DNA of 46,627 bases from Phlegmacium glaucopus (GCA_015039465.1 MU130264.1:127965-174591), one strand, 5' to 3'; positions 1 to 10,979 are shown, counted from the stretch's first letter. Numbers and translations are program-made. Notes: generated from the sequence alone by a model not told the origin.

Positions 1-336
1 GAAGAGGATGATCAGACACGACGTCTGCAATCAATTGACAAGTTCACGTACATTCTGGAGATGGACGAAGAGGATGATCAGACAAGACGACTGCAATCGA
101 TTGACAAGTTCACATACTTCCTGGAGACAGACGAAAAGGATGGGATAGGATGGGATGATCAGACGAGAAGTCTTCAGTCAATGGAAAGCTCAACGTACAT
201 TCTTGACAAGCACAACCCGGATGTTTCGGAACTCCGCAACACTATCATCCCCATCCGGGTCCTTGAGCTGGATGGTTTCGTTGGAACCGAAGCGTCTCTC
301 ACATCGCCGACTGTAATCGCCCACGTTCAGCAATAG
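1..336 (+). CDS. 3' end of a gene with 22-residue repeats (partial)
   Basis: The frame is open from the first base and stops with TAG at 334-336. It begins with tandem 22-codon (66-bp) units whose core reads DDQTRRLQSIDKFTYILE; a second unit follows at once and a third is diverged and shifted by a short insertion. A non-repetitive tail of about 45 residues ends in HVQQ. The units are acidic at the start, then carry an aromatic/hydrophobic stretch. The 5' part lies outside the window, so the true start and domain content cannot be known. I do not recognise the family. It converges on the minus-strand gene at 358-1335, only 21 bp away. Confidence 0.6.
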   Translation, partial: EEDDQTRRLQSIDKFTYILEMDEEDDQTRRLQSIDKFTYFLETDEKDGIGWDDQTRSLQSMESSTYILDKHNPDVSELRNTIIPIRVLELDGFVGTEASLTSPTVIAHVQQ

Positions 337-357
337 AAAAATCAGTAAAAATCATTC

Positions 358-1335
358 TCACCACTGAAACCACCCCTCATCTGGTATCACACCAAGATCT
401 GTTACGTGACAGGTTGGACATATATTCCTCTGGTGCTCCCACTCTTGTGCTAACTTCTCCAATATCATGCTCATCACCAGCACCCTCCCTTTCTTGACGA
501 CTGAACCCCAGTTATTAGCCTGAACTAACGAGTTACCATCCTTGGTTGAAATGCTGTACTTGTGACCTTGGACGTGGCGTTCGCCACATTTCCCTTTGAA
601 ATAGCTCATCAGTGTATCATGGAGTCTCTGTCTCTACCCGTCAGTACAGACGACGAAGTGTAATACAAAGGGCGCACATCCGGTGAGAAGCAAAACTCCA
701 GGGGGAACGTCATAGGGTTCCCAAATGCGTTTATCACGGTCACTGAGTTTCCGTCACCATATCCAATGGATCGAGGCAGTCGCTTCTGTATGGCCAATAA
801 CTCTTCCTTCGTCGATGCTAAGCTCTGCCTTGTTTCGTCCGCATAAGAAGCAGCTACGATACTGAGATCGCAAAGGCGGCATCAGTATGACAGATGTGGT
901 GGTGGAGGAGACTTACATCATTAGCCCGTTCAAGAACACTGTGATATTTTGTTTATGTTGGGAAAGTTTCTGTCTGAAACTCGCAACTTCGTCAGTCTTG
1001 AAGAGACCCCAACCGATTTTGCGCCAAGAGGCACCCTTTCCACCTCCACCTAGAGCCTTCTGGTATGACTTGATGCGGTCGAGGAACGTCTTCAGTAACT
1101 CAAGACAGGTCGTTGTTTCTGCCGCGATATCCTGTGCAAGACGTCCACTTGGGGGAATCACAGTAATGGCATGCTCGACCATTATCAGGGCCTGTTCGAA
1201 AGAATGCAGCTCCGTGATCAAGCATTGGTACTCGGATGAGGAGCCTGTGCTGTCGCTGAGAGCCTTGTAGATTGAGCGAGCAATACCGGCAGCAGCGACG
1301 ATGTCACCGAATGAGGCTGGGACGAGTGGAAGCAT
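358..1335 (-). CDS. Fungal N-terminal domain plus ubiquitin-like (ULD) domain protein
   Basis: Three exons: 1335-917, 861-678 and 627-358. The introns are 55 bp (862-916, donor GTAAGT) and 50 bp (628-677, weak donor GTGCGC, acceptor CAG), and joining them gives one frame of 290 residues. The start is the ATG at 1333-1335 (MLPLVPASFGDIVAAAGIA). Residues 1-140 look like the helical fungal N-terminal domain found in STAND-like and ULD proteins of Agaricomycetes. The rest, from about SVTVINAFGNPMTFPLEFCF through SYFKGKCGERHVQGHKYSI, matches the ubiquitin-like domain typical of this family. There is a CPTC pair near the C-terminus. A signalling or innate-recognition adaptor role is only an inference from domain type. 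The second donor is the least certain part of the model. Confidence 0.75.
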
Positions 1336-2349
1336 TGCAAAGGGATGGGGACACTACAAGGACTAAATATGATAGATCGCGTGGAAAAAAAAGGTACACT
1401 GCCAGGCAGTGTGTAAACTAGATACTAGGACCTGTAAAGCGGGACTTGCCGGCTCGTGTCGCGCGCTATGATCGAAAGTGGGCGTTCGGGCATAACCGAC
1501 ACTCATTGAAAAGCAAAAGACCTTAATTAATTGCCCTTAATAATGGAAAGCATATACGCCAATTTTCCTGATCCTGTCGCCGAGACGTCAACAACAACAA
1601 TAAGGTAACTGTCGCGTCTTGGAGTCAATGAAAGTAGAGGTGCAATATTATGTTACAATGAGACGAATGTGCAAGAGATCCGTAGGTACGAATATCTTGT
1701 CTGTGCCTAGGGCTTGCCCGGGCTCCTCGAATTTGGATCTCAGAAGGCGAAAGGGATTAGCCTGCACGTGGTCCCAATCGCGCCGGAAGATTTTGCCAGA
1801 GCCTGAGCTGGGCGTGGTTTTCCGGGAGAGATTAGATTGGCCTGAGATAGCGGCCCAATCGTTTGATCCAAAAAGGTTCAGAAATGATCTGAAGAGGAGT
1901 CCGAGCAAGACCTGAGCGTCAGGTGAGCTCGATTGTGGCGAACAAGTGCCGAAATCAACCAGCTGTACCAACCAGAGTGTAAGCTCCTGTCGGCAGGTTG
2001 GTGAGGAACGCGTGAGGCAGGCTGTCTACCCAAACGAGCGTCACTCTGGTGCTTGACCTGCCCCGTCAAGACACCAAGAATGTGATACGTAGTATCGAGA
2101 TGGTGTCGTATTTTCAATAAGAAAAGCCCTCTGATCAAGTTGAAAGATGGTAATATTCTCTGTTAAGTGATAAACGGAAGCGGTGAGCAATAAGTCGGTA
2201 TGATGGAAAGGCGGGAGCAGCAGAAATATATATGTTACGAGCAGGATATAAAGAATGCAAAGTAGTTCTACAAGGTGGGAGTATGAGGGAAGATCAATAC
2301 AAGTGGTGATGCAAGGATATCTAGATCGTCCGAAACGGCGATGTGACTT
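1336..2349. other. About 1 kb with no supportable gene
   Basis: Short open frames exist on both strands (for example 1648-1971 on minus and 1619-1915 on plus), but they overlap each other, lack ATG starts or splice context, and show no recognisable domain. The piece from about 2150 to 2350 may be the 3' flank of the DIRS-like element whose recombinase ends at 2421. I could not find a terminal repeat that fixes that boundary. Confidence 0.4.
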
Positions 2350-2420
2350 CTACATTCTGCTAAATAGGAGCGGGACGCTGATAATACTTGATAATTGGGC
2401 CCCTGACGAGGCATGAGAAA

Positions 2421-2829
2421 CTAAATTGAAAGTGAACCATCTGATGCGTTGATAAGTACGGAAGGAATATTGTTGTTGATGCGGAATTGTTCGAAAATAA
2501 CAGCCAGAGTATCGATATGAGCTTTGTTGTATGCTTTTGAAGTGCTCATGGGGAGAATCTCCTCCATGCGGCGCCAGTACAGAAGGAAAGCGAGAGAAGT
2601 CCAGCCACCAGTGGCAGCAACGACTTCTGGAGGTACCCCGGCGAGGAGCAACTCCACGGCACCACCAATGCGGAAGCTGTGCCCGAGAATGTGGGTAAGC
2701 TTGGCAGCTGACCATACACCCGTGACGAAGTCGAGGAATGTATGCTTGAGCAAGTTTCTAGGTTGGCCCTGAGGTGTCGTGTATGCGAAGAGAGCCGATG
2801 ATGAAGGAATTGATGAGTTGACAGCGAGA
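2421..2829 (-). pseudogene. Tyrosine recombinase, C-terminal part (severed)
   Basis: This fragment reads in from SSALFAYTTPQGQPRNLLKH and continues to HSFRIGGAVELLLAGVPPEV and LLYWRRMEEIL. It therefore carries the H-x-x-R pair and the probable catalytic tyrosine of the recombinase fold. The first catalytic arginine (FWGCRRLGE) is on the other side of the inserted transposon, near 10100. The stop lies at 2421-2423. Removing bases between the two TGG copies (2830-2832 and 9867-9869) makes the frame run through the junction as ENHLAV, showing this was one gene before the insertion. Confidence 0.8.
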
Positions 2830-2833
2830 TGGC

Positions 2834-2869
2834 CATCAGGAAAACCCTAAATTGATTATTTTGCGCCAC
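2834..2869 (+). repeat. Left terminal inverted repeat of the Plavaka-type element
   Basis: It is identical over 36 bases to the reverse complement of 9831-9866. It starts CATCAGGAAAACCC and ends TTTGCGCCAC; outside it is TGG plus one C. Confidence 0.92.
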
Positions 2870-2972
2870 GGACATTCATAGTGCCCAATGAATCAAATTA
2901 GACAGGATTTAGGAAAATGATGTACCAATGATGCACGATGATGCACGATTTAGCGCTCATTGGTTCAAAATG

Positions 2973-3260
2973 GTGCAATAAACAAAATGTAGATTTTGGC
3001 TGGTGTAAAATCATGCGCTATGAACTACAAATTTTGCACTAAAAATCCTCATTGAATCATCCAAAGTGGGTATCCGAGTGAGAATCAATTGCGCACAGGG
3101 AATCTATGAAATAGTGCAATAAACATACAATGTATCCGATTATATGGCTGGTGTAAAATCATGCGACTATGAACTACAAATCTTTTTGCACTAAAAATCC
3201 TCATTGAATCATCCAAAGTGGGTATCCGAGTGAGAATCAATTGCGCACAGGGAATCTATG
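2973..3260. repeat. Duplicated subterminal block (two units of about 145 bp)
   Basis: The block from about 2973 to 3113 recurs at about 3114-3260. Both copies contain GTGCAATAAAC, then GGTGTAAAATCATGCG, ACTACAAAT, TTTGCACTAAAAATCC and TGAGAATCAATTGCGC in the same order, with small indels. GTGCA/TGCAC words are also frequent between 2920 and 2990 and near the right end (9690-9800). Subterminal repeats of this kind are where accessory proteins bind in plant CACTA elements; that role here is inference. Confidence 0.8.
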
Positions 3261-3343
3261 GTTTAACAAGCAATGCTATACATATGCCTATCCGTAAAGT
3301 CATTGACAAAATAAAGTGTTACATCTGTCCAAAACATTAGCTG

Positions 3344-6300
3344 CTAGACGTCATTATCTTGCGGGTGCGAACATACCAGATATTTGGGGAAAAGATGAAC
3401 GCTGCGGCGGATATTAGCTAACGGAATGATACTGCATATATGTGTCCCGTCTCTATCCTTCTGCGGTGAAACTTTGTACAGGAGGTGATTGGGTTCTGGG
3501 TTATCGGGAAGGGGAGTATACCACTCAACGTATGCGAGATGTTCAGGAACTTCAGTACCGTCAGTAAACACAATGGGGAGGGCACGCTTGGGAATTGAGA
3601 AGACAACACGGATACGTCCAATGTGGTAGCCTGATTTTCGGGAAAAACTTCGAATCTCATGGCAGAAAATTGACATCAAAGACATACCGTCGAGACCAAT
3701 ATCTTCTCCAGTTCCATCGTTGATCAATCCAGTATCAAAACGGCTCGGAATGAGTTTTCCATGTGAATCCTCCCGCTCTGGACGACAATGGATCGAATCA
3801 GAAGTTGAGACTGTCAATGTTGATGGATCCGTTCGCATAAACTTGATGCGGTGCCACACTGCGACTTTGGTGAACGGCATGCGAATCCCCCAAAGTTTTC
3901 GTTCGAGCTGCGCGCGTGTGAGGTCAGGGTCATTGCTCAAAGCAATAAAGCGTGCAAGGGCTGTGCGAAAGTGAGTGGCGCCATATTTCGTGACCAAAAC
4001 ATTGAGTGGGACTGCCCAAAGCGAAGGATGTTTTGTGAGCTTGAGAGCTCGATCAAGCTCAAGCCCAGGAGGTGTCCATTCAACGTGTGGAGGACAGGGA
4101 CAGCCCTCGAGTTGCCATTCAACATATTGGCGGTGCCAAAGAATTTTCTCCTTTCGTTCTAGCCAAATTGTCATCTGTGTGAATTCGTCCTTGTGGTTTG
4201 TCGCGGCATAGGCATCCTTTGCGAGATCGATGTGAAGGCGTTCCGTGTACTCGGTGTTAAAGTTGTCCAGTGTGCCGTAAAGCTTGATGTATTCGACGTA
4301 GTGCCTGGCAGAATGAAGTTTGGGAATGTTGAATGCATCGCGAATGTCAAGGTCCACAAAAATGCTCTTGTTATCATGAAAGCGCCGGAGGGAATCTTCG
4401 AGAAGTTGAAGGGTTTCATCAGTATGTACCGGATATTGGGCAAGGTAAAGAAAATCAAGGAGCGCACGAACCGCGCGAACCAAGCGAGCATTGGATAGTC
4501 CACCTGGGAGGGGAGCATCGAGCACAAGGCCCATGAGAATACGGCTCATTTGGTCATGCTCCTGGCCAGTTACCCTTGAGAGACTTGTGATACCTTTGAT
4601 GAAATGCCGAATGTTGTGATTCGGTGGCATTCAACGACACCGCGCGTCAACCTCGAGAGGTCCCAAGGCCTTAGTAACCCAAGAAATCAGGTGCTTGATG
4701 ATGCCCTGATAGAGTTGATGGAGGATGTCGGGGGTGATGGACCGATAGATGTGGACATAAGGCAAGTCCTTCCAGAACAGCTCAACAATGGGCTTGATAC
4801 CCGCCTCTGAACACACCTCCAAAAAACCTCCTGGATCATCGTCAAAGGAATCTAATGCCTCGAGGATCTGTTCAAGATCACGATGCCCAAGGTTTTGACC
4901 TTCAACAAATTCACCTAATTTATCTCGCGGGGTTTCACATGTTGGGCATTCTCCAGTTTTCGTACATGTTGTGAGGACTTGTTCAGGGTAATCGCCAGAA
5001 AAGCAGGCAAGGAGAGGGTGGTTTCGATGTACAGAGCCGTCGCCAGTTGCCATAAAAATCCCAGATACGCCAGCCGATTTCAGAGGCTCAAGAACACGCC
5101 CCATGCATGCATGATATAGGTTTGCTAGCTGGCGTCGTCGAGCGGCTTTATTTGAAACATTTTCGAGCCTTGTGGTAGGAAGGTATGCAAGTAGGATGTA
5201 GGCACGGTTTGATGGTTTGCGACATATTTCCTTAGGGATATTGCCAATCGTGAGATAAAGAGGGTATGCACTTTTGTTGCGGAAGGTTGTGAGCTGTGTT
5301 TTATCGGTTGATATTATGACTGGGAGGATAGTCGCCCCAGGTTTATCTTTCTCAAGCTCTTCCTAAAGAAGTAGTTCAGCGTGGGATCTGGGCTCATTGA
5401 TTGTCAACGTCAACTTGACATTGAACTCTTACCTGCGTTGACCACCACCACCTTCCTGTATGCATATCATGATATAGCCGTACATTTTTTCTATCATCGG
5501 TATAATGCTTCTCAGGTCCGAAGACTAGATACGGTGCAAATGATGGATCACCAAACAAGGCTCGTATACATGCAATAATGTCACGAAAGTAAACCTCACA
5601 GACTTCATCACCGACAATGATTTCATGCCGTTCGAACCGTGGACGTCCAGGTAAGTGATTATCAATGATCTTGTTTAACTCTGCTGTATTCTTGAAGGAT
5701 AGACCAAGGCGCTCAGGGACCTAGAAATTGAATCACTTCGATTAGGACCACAGGTGCGTATTCTGACCATCTCACTTACTCCTTCAATGCTCATTAGTTC
5801 TGTGAATGCAGTCGAACTTGGGCCCTGAGTCTTTGCCCAAAGCGCAACTTCCCACTCGATTTTTGAATGAAACGGGTTGAAGGGGTTTTCCTGGTTCCCA
5901 ATTTGTGAAGTATAGGCGGTGTTCTGGTCGATGCAATCTGGGTTTGTGTATGTTGCTCCTGCCTTTCCTTTGCTGAATTTAACAACGTAGGGTTTCTTCT
6001 TCAGCTCGGTCTCGGCCCCGCCCCACATTCGGCTGGCACCTGATGTTGGACTTGGAGTGCCACTCAATTCCGCTTCATCAATGATTAGTGTTGACTCAGA
6101 TGTTCTCGGAATTTGGCTAGGTTCCAAGGAATCTGCACCTTCCTCCTCTTCATCACTATCTGAATCTGATCCGTGAGTAGGATTTTCTTCCAATTCTTCC
6201 TCAGGATCTAACCCGAATTCCTCAGGAGTATAATCATCATAGTTTCCAAAGAAGTCGCCTGTGGGATCAACCTCAAAGTCCTCAATGGTTTCATCAGCTC

Positions 6301-6475
6301 CAATTGGCTCATTTTCGCTCTGATGGCCTTCGTTTTCTGGTTGGTTTTCCGTGTTATCGAGCGTGTGGCCAGGATCAGGAAATTTTCGCTTGCAACGAGG
6401 ATCATCACTTCGTCGCTGGTGGGTGCGAATCCCGCTGCGCTTGAACGATGCTCCACATCCGCAGATAACCTGCAT
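3344..6475 (-). pseudogene. Plavaka-type transposase with an in-frame stop
   Basis: Exon 1 is 6475-5780, beginning MQVICGCGASFKRSG, a cysteine/histidine zinc-finger-like start followed by an acidic stretch (EEELEENPT, DSDSDEEEE). Exon 2 is about 5720-5433 (LGLSFKNTAELNKI, VYFRDIIACIRALFGDPSFA, HDMHTGRWWW). Exon 3 begins near 5358 with EELEKDKPGATILPVIISTD. Donors GTAAGT and GTAAGA and acceptors TCTAG and TTTAG fit. The sequence continues through GVSGIFMATGDGS, CPTCETPRDKLGEF and DILHQLYQGIIKHLI, hits TGA at 4631-4633, and resumes in the same frame as MPPNHNIRHFIKGITSLSRV to 3344. The family normally has arginine there, so CGA to TGA is the likely lesion. Unless the stop is read through, this copy makes no full transposase. 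Confidence 0.85.
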
Positions 6476-6755
6476 ATTTGGGTGGACCGAGGGATATGGA
6501 GATGAGTAAAGGTTGTTGGTGGTTCCAATGATAGGAATTCATGGCCGGTGTTTTATCATCGCACCTGACTCAGGAGTCAGGAACGTCCAAGTTCAAATTT
6601 TCCAACCCCTGCCTCTTTCTTCCTCGTCTCACAAGCTCAACCCATTCCACTCCCTAGTCCCATAATCTCTTTGCTCCAAGCTCGCCTTTCCAACGCAATC
6701 TTATTTGCATATACATTCCTTCCATACTTTATTTCGAACCTTCACCTTCTTCGCA
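6476..6755. promoter_or_regulatory. Shared divergent promoter of transposase and DUF6532 gene, with a palindrome
   Basis: Only 280 bp separate the two start codons, so the genes are probably transcribed from one bidirectional region. An 18-bp near-perfect palindrome, CCTGACTCAGGAGTCAGG, occupies 6564-6581 roughly in the first third. It could be a protein-binding site. No TATA box is obvious on either side. Confidence 0.45.
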
Positions 6756-9338
6756 ATGGGGAAAGGTGGTGGTCCCAAGGCTGTTACTGCAGGAACACTC
6801 AAAAGCAAGCCTGCCAGCAAGCCAACTTCAAACAAACCAGCTCAAAGTCATCCCGCTCTGCCATCGAGTTCGAGACGTAAGCTTTCGTTTTGAGGATTCA
6901 CTCATAGTACTTGCTGACGTGGCTGTCTCAGCAACTCGAAAAGCGAAAAGTGATGCATACTCCACTGCACGTAAGTTACTATATGTTGTATAGTTATTCT
7001 TTTTGTGTTTTACAGCTTTTTTGGCTTTGTCATGTAGCATGGGTCGGTGCAGCTCCCACAGGAAACCGAAAACGATCAGGTTCTCATGTTGAATCTGAAG
7101 AACCACTGTTGAAGAAGACCAAGAATGGTATGTATTCATATTCCATTACACATCTGGTATGTCGCAACTCATTCTCAGTAGCTTCAGCAACAGTGGAGCC
7201 AAAAAAGCGTGCAACGGCAGGTATGTTCTAACAGTGGTCTCAAATTCATTTATTCAACATTTCATTTCAGTGACTCGTCGAAAGCCAGTTGTAATAGATG
7301 TGGACGATGACAATGACGATGAGGACGAGGACGTGATGGATGTTGATGTCAGTAGGCATTCAAACATCCCTGTGACTTGCCGCCATCCTGCACCAACCAC
7401 GTCCAAAGACGCTCGTGATATTGAATCGGAAACCGAGTCTGAAAGCAGTAGGAAGGCCAGCGAGGATGAAGACGAGCTGGACAATGAAGATCCTGATGAC
7501 TTGGACCTGCTGCATCTCAACAAGGCTTCCTTGAAAGAGAAAATGTCGTCTGAGGTACGTTTTCTTTGACTGATAGTCATATTTGTATAATAACTTTAAT
7601 GACATTTCAGCGCCCTCGGTGGAATCAAAATCCTATTGACTCAGTCATGGACGCATCAGACCCTTGGGATATTTTTGACAACAATGAGCACCTCGAAGAC
7701 GATCAGGATTGTTCATTCCCTGATCATGAACTGGCAGGAACGACAGCCTCAGAGTTCGATGGAGCCTTGGACGAAGATGGTGAGGACGAAGAAGGTGAGG
7801 AGGATCAAGAGGATCAAGTGTCAGAACCTGAAATCAGGACCCGACGTAGCAGCGTTAAAAAGGTATGTCTTCAATTTATTTTCAACATTGAGGGAGCCAG
7901 GGACAAACAACGTGAAGACGAAGAACGCCAAGAGGAACAAGACAAGCAACTCACAGAAAAGAAAATCACAAACTCACGAAGCATTACTCAATGAATCCAT
8001 GATTTCCAGGTTCCGAAATGGAAATCCAAGCCCCATGCCCCAGCTGCTACAAAGGTAAAGTATTTTCTCACTATCAAAGTACTTTTACATTGACCCCAAA
8101 CATCGCATTCAACTTAGCCTGCCGGAAACCGACGCAAGTCCCATGGCCATGCTGCTTCTGATGTGGATGGCTCCACCGACAACGACGACGACAATCACAA
8201 TGATGATGACGGTCGAGCGTTTCAAGATGTCAACAGAGGCTGGCCTGTGGAAGCCCATTACACACCTATTCGCCGGGACACCCATAATCTAAGTATTATG
8301 AAACAACCTCAACCCATGAAAAGGATGATACGCTCCGCAGTTAATCGGGTTACCGAACATTTTTTATTCGATTCTGCATACCCCGCTGCTGAACAGGTGG
8401 AGTTTGAGACTTTCCATCGCGATGTTTTCATCCACTGTTCGAAGCGCCTCAAGTATTTTGAAATCATCAAAAGGCTTAAAGTAGATGACGAGCTAGTAAA
8501 GCTTTGTGCTCGAGTGGTACCATCTCATATCATACAGATCTAATATGCGCTTATGACCTTTGTTTACTTCAGATTAATGCTCGTGTCTCCAATCTGCGTA
8601 CTCGCCCAAAGGGGATTACCAACAAGAAAGTTGAGGGGTTCTACCAACTTCTGGCTGGAGATGATGCCGGATCTCGTGTCAAGGCCCTTACGAATGAAGA
8701 CCAGGATTACATTTACCCTGCAGCTGTACGTTCTTTCAAAAGTCATGAAGATATCTCCTCATTCTAACTTGTAGTTTTTTATCTTTTAGGGTGGAGGTGT
8801 TGATACTAACCGTCCATATTTTCATCCATGCATCATATCCTCCATGAAAGAATGTTTTTTTACAGGAAGCCGTGGAACATATGGGCAAAAATACCAGGCT
8901 CGTTTTTCCTCATGTATCACGGATGGTCCAGGAAAGAATGAGCTCGAGTTGCCGATCCCTATGGTCTGCATTGTGGCAACATCGGTAAGCCAGTAATTAT
9001 TCATCCTTACATCTGAGTGGCTTATGTCCGTCAGGCCCATGCCTCGCTTGATGACTGGAGCCAGGGTTACAAACGAACCAAGAGCGACTTCCGCGCTGAT
9101 GCCTATGAATCTATTTACCGAGGACATGAGCTTTTCCTCAATACGCTGCGCGAAGAGCGTCCAGAATTTTACCACAAGCTCATGTCCGACCTATATAATG
9201 CTGTTGCGTGCGTGTCTCAATTGCAAGATGTCTTACATAGGCTTACTATCCTATCCCAGCTCGAAAGGTGTCCGCTCTGCCAGCCATATTGCGACAAATT
9301 GCATGGCTCGACTCAACCTTCCACCACGAGGTAGCTAG
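6756..9338 (+). CDS. DUF6532 protein carried inside the transposon
   Basis: The start is ATG at 6756 (MGKGGGPKAVTAGTLKSKPA). Many short introns follow. The first half is a basic, then strongly acidic low-complexity region (VIDVDDDNDDEDEDVMDVDV near 7290-7350; EDDQDCSFPDHE near 7700), likely disordered. From about 8220 the C-terminal domain reads GWPVEAHYTPIRRDTHNLSI, FHRDVFIHCSKRLKYFEI, KKVEGFYQLL, YFHPCIISSMKECFF, LELPIPMVCIVATS, DAYESIYRGHELFLNTLREE and YHKLMSDLYNAV, which I recognise as DUF6532 of Agaricomycetes. The last intron (donor GTGCGT near 9207, acceptor CCAG near 9260) shifts to the frame ending NCMARLNLPPRGS with TAG at 9336-9338. Its place between the inverted repeats suggests an accessory transposition role, perhaps like TnpA of plant CACTA elements; that is inference. 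Exact internal exon edges are not all resolved. Confidence 0.78.
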
Positions 9339-9830
9339 GCCAAGGGCACTTGTTTTGTAGCAACTATAATATTGCGCTGTCTCCCTTCCTCTCGTTACCC
9401 CTACACCTGTCTAGCCTCAACCTTATAATTATATTCTCAGTCCATATCACCTTCATTTTGTCTGCTTTATCTCATAATATCCATGATACCCATTCCTTGC
9501 CTTTCTCCATAGTTTATCATAATATTCTCCTAATCTACGACATGTCATTCCAACTTTAATGCCATATTTTAATGTGTACACTGCAGTGTGATAAATTTCA
9601 AGTGAACTATGGACCTTTAAGAGACGAACATTAAGTTTATTTCTTCCATCATTCACATACAGAAATGCAAAATAATGTATAGTTGTGCACCATTTTTCAA
9701 GGCATATTTTTACCAATGTTTCATTCAGTTCACCGTGCACCATTTGATCCATTTGATCCAGAACGTACAATTATGTATATTTGTGCATAATGGTGAAGCT
9801 TTGTGCTATTTTCGGGCAAATTTTCGATCT
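9339..9830. other. Right subterminal region of the transposon
   Basis: There is no gene. The DNA is AT-rich and contains several GTGCA words (for example GTGCACCATTT twice, GTGCATAATGG once) resembling those near the left end, plus two adjacent copies of ATTTGATCC. A polyadenylation region for the DUF6532 gene is expected here but not recognisable. Confidence 0.5.
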
Positions 9831-9866
9831 GTGGCGCAAAATAATCAATTTAGGGTTTTCCTGATG
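9831..9866 (-). repeat. Right terminal inverted repeat of the Plavaka-type element
   Basis: It is a perfect reverse complement of 2834-2869. It is followed directly by the second TGG of the target duplication at 9867-9869. Confidence 0.92.
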
Positions 9867-9869
9867 TGG

Positions 9870-10979
9870 TTCTCGAGAGCGGCGACAGGACATATCAGCG
9901 AGTTGGCATGTGCTGTAAGGACCACGGAAGCGCCAACCTCTCTCATAGACTTTGTCCAAGGAATCGGGAAACTTGCGGAGCGAGTCCCATCCCGCAATGT
10001 GCGAAAGGCAATGCTAGTGAATGTTAGATGATAGGGTGACCATAATGAGTGGTATGACCTACATGACGGAACGAAGTACATGGTACTTCTCATTGAAAGC
10101 AGCCGCGATGGTGACGATGGTCTCACCAAGCCGTCGGCAGCCCCAGAACGTGCATAAAGCGGCTGCCCAGATGGCTGCATGAAATGAGTCTGACAGGTTA
10201 ATGACGCGGCGAAGAGCTAGCAGGTGCTCGACAGACACGGGTGCCCTGAGAGCCATTCTGTGGTTGGTCCCCTCCTTATTTGCGGAGACACGAGCTAATT
10301 TGACCCAGTTGTCGTCACCACACCATGGGGCATGATGCACGATGTGCCAGCTGCGTAGGCCCGACATCCAGGAACGGATGGTACCACCTGCCACTAGGCC
10401 TTTATGTTCGGCAATGAAAGCACAAAGAAGAGGGTATCGAGCAGGCATGCGATCCTCCTCCGCTATGTGCCACTTATCGCAAAATTGTGTGAACCGTTTC
10501 AGGCCTGCAGCGTAGGTGGATCTGGTGTTTGGGGCATAACCACCTCGGATAGCCATTAGAGCTGACTCAACAAGGGGAGGAGGAAGTGTCTGAGTAAGTT
10601 CCTCTCTGTGACGAGCTCCGAAAGGAGTGTCCCATGAGAAGATACGGTCAGCGGCTGCGACGTGGGGGCGTAGATGGCTAGGTATGATGGATCGGCCGCT
10701 CTGAGGTTCGCGAGGTTGTATAGGACGAGGAGTATTGGCACTGATTAAGTGTAAGGCTGTGGATGTGGTTTCTGATTCGGATGATGCATGGAATGGGGTA
10801 GAAAAGGGTAACATAATTTCAGGAATGCTTGAGGATGATGCGGGGTGAGATTTATACAGGTGAAATGAGTTTCGAGGACAAGTGGGGCGCGGTAAGATAG
10901 GAACTAAGGTTCGACTCTCACCCACTGACCTCTCGACAGCACGGGCCGCCGATGGGAAAGCTCGTTCAAGACTGGACAT
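9870..10979 (-). pseudogene. Tyrosine recombinase, N-terminal and central part (severed)
   Basis: It starts at ATG 10979 (MSSLERAFPSAARAVERS), overlapping the RT/RNase H stop by about 14 bases. The SAM-like core-binding region reads YAPNTRSTYAAGLKRFTQFC and TIRSWMSGLRSWHIVHHAP. The catalytic-domain start is FWGCRRLGE, containing the first arginine of the R...HxxR...Y set. A short intron near 10020-10065 precedes FRTLRDGTRSASFPIPW and CPVAALENH, where the DNA transposon begins. The remaining catalytic residues are at 2421-2829. Confidence 0.8.

Larger units (their letters stand above)
2833..9866. mobile_element. Plavaka-type (CACTA-like) DNA transposon with a DUF6532 gene
   Basis: The element is bounded by a perfect 36-bp inverted repeat at 2834-2869 and 9831-9866 (outer end CATCAGGAAAACC, inner end TTTTGCGCCAC). 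TGG at 2830-2832 and at 9867-9869 is a 3-bp target duplication, as expected for the CACTA superfamily; one extra C (2833) sits between the left TGG and the repeat. Inside are a Plavaka-type transposase on minus (3344-6475) and a DUF6532 gene on plus (6756-9338), divergently arranged. Subterminal regions carry repeated GTGCA-rich motifs, including a duplicated block of about 145 bp at the left end. Reading across the flanks restores the DIRS recombinase frame, so both ends are well supported. Confidence 0.88.

Noticed and set aside
1648..1971. 107-codon frame on minus (also 1619-1915 on plus)
   Set aside because: No ATG-supported start, no recognisable domain, and both strands are open at once.
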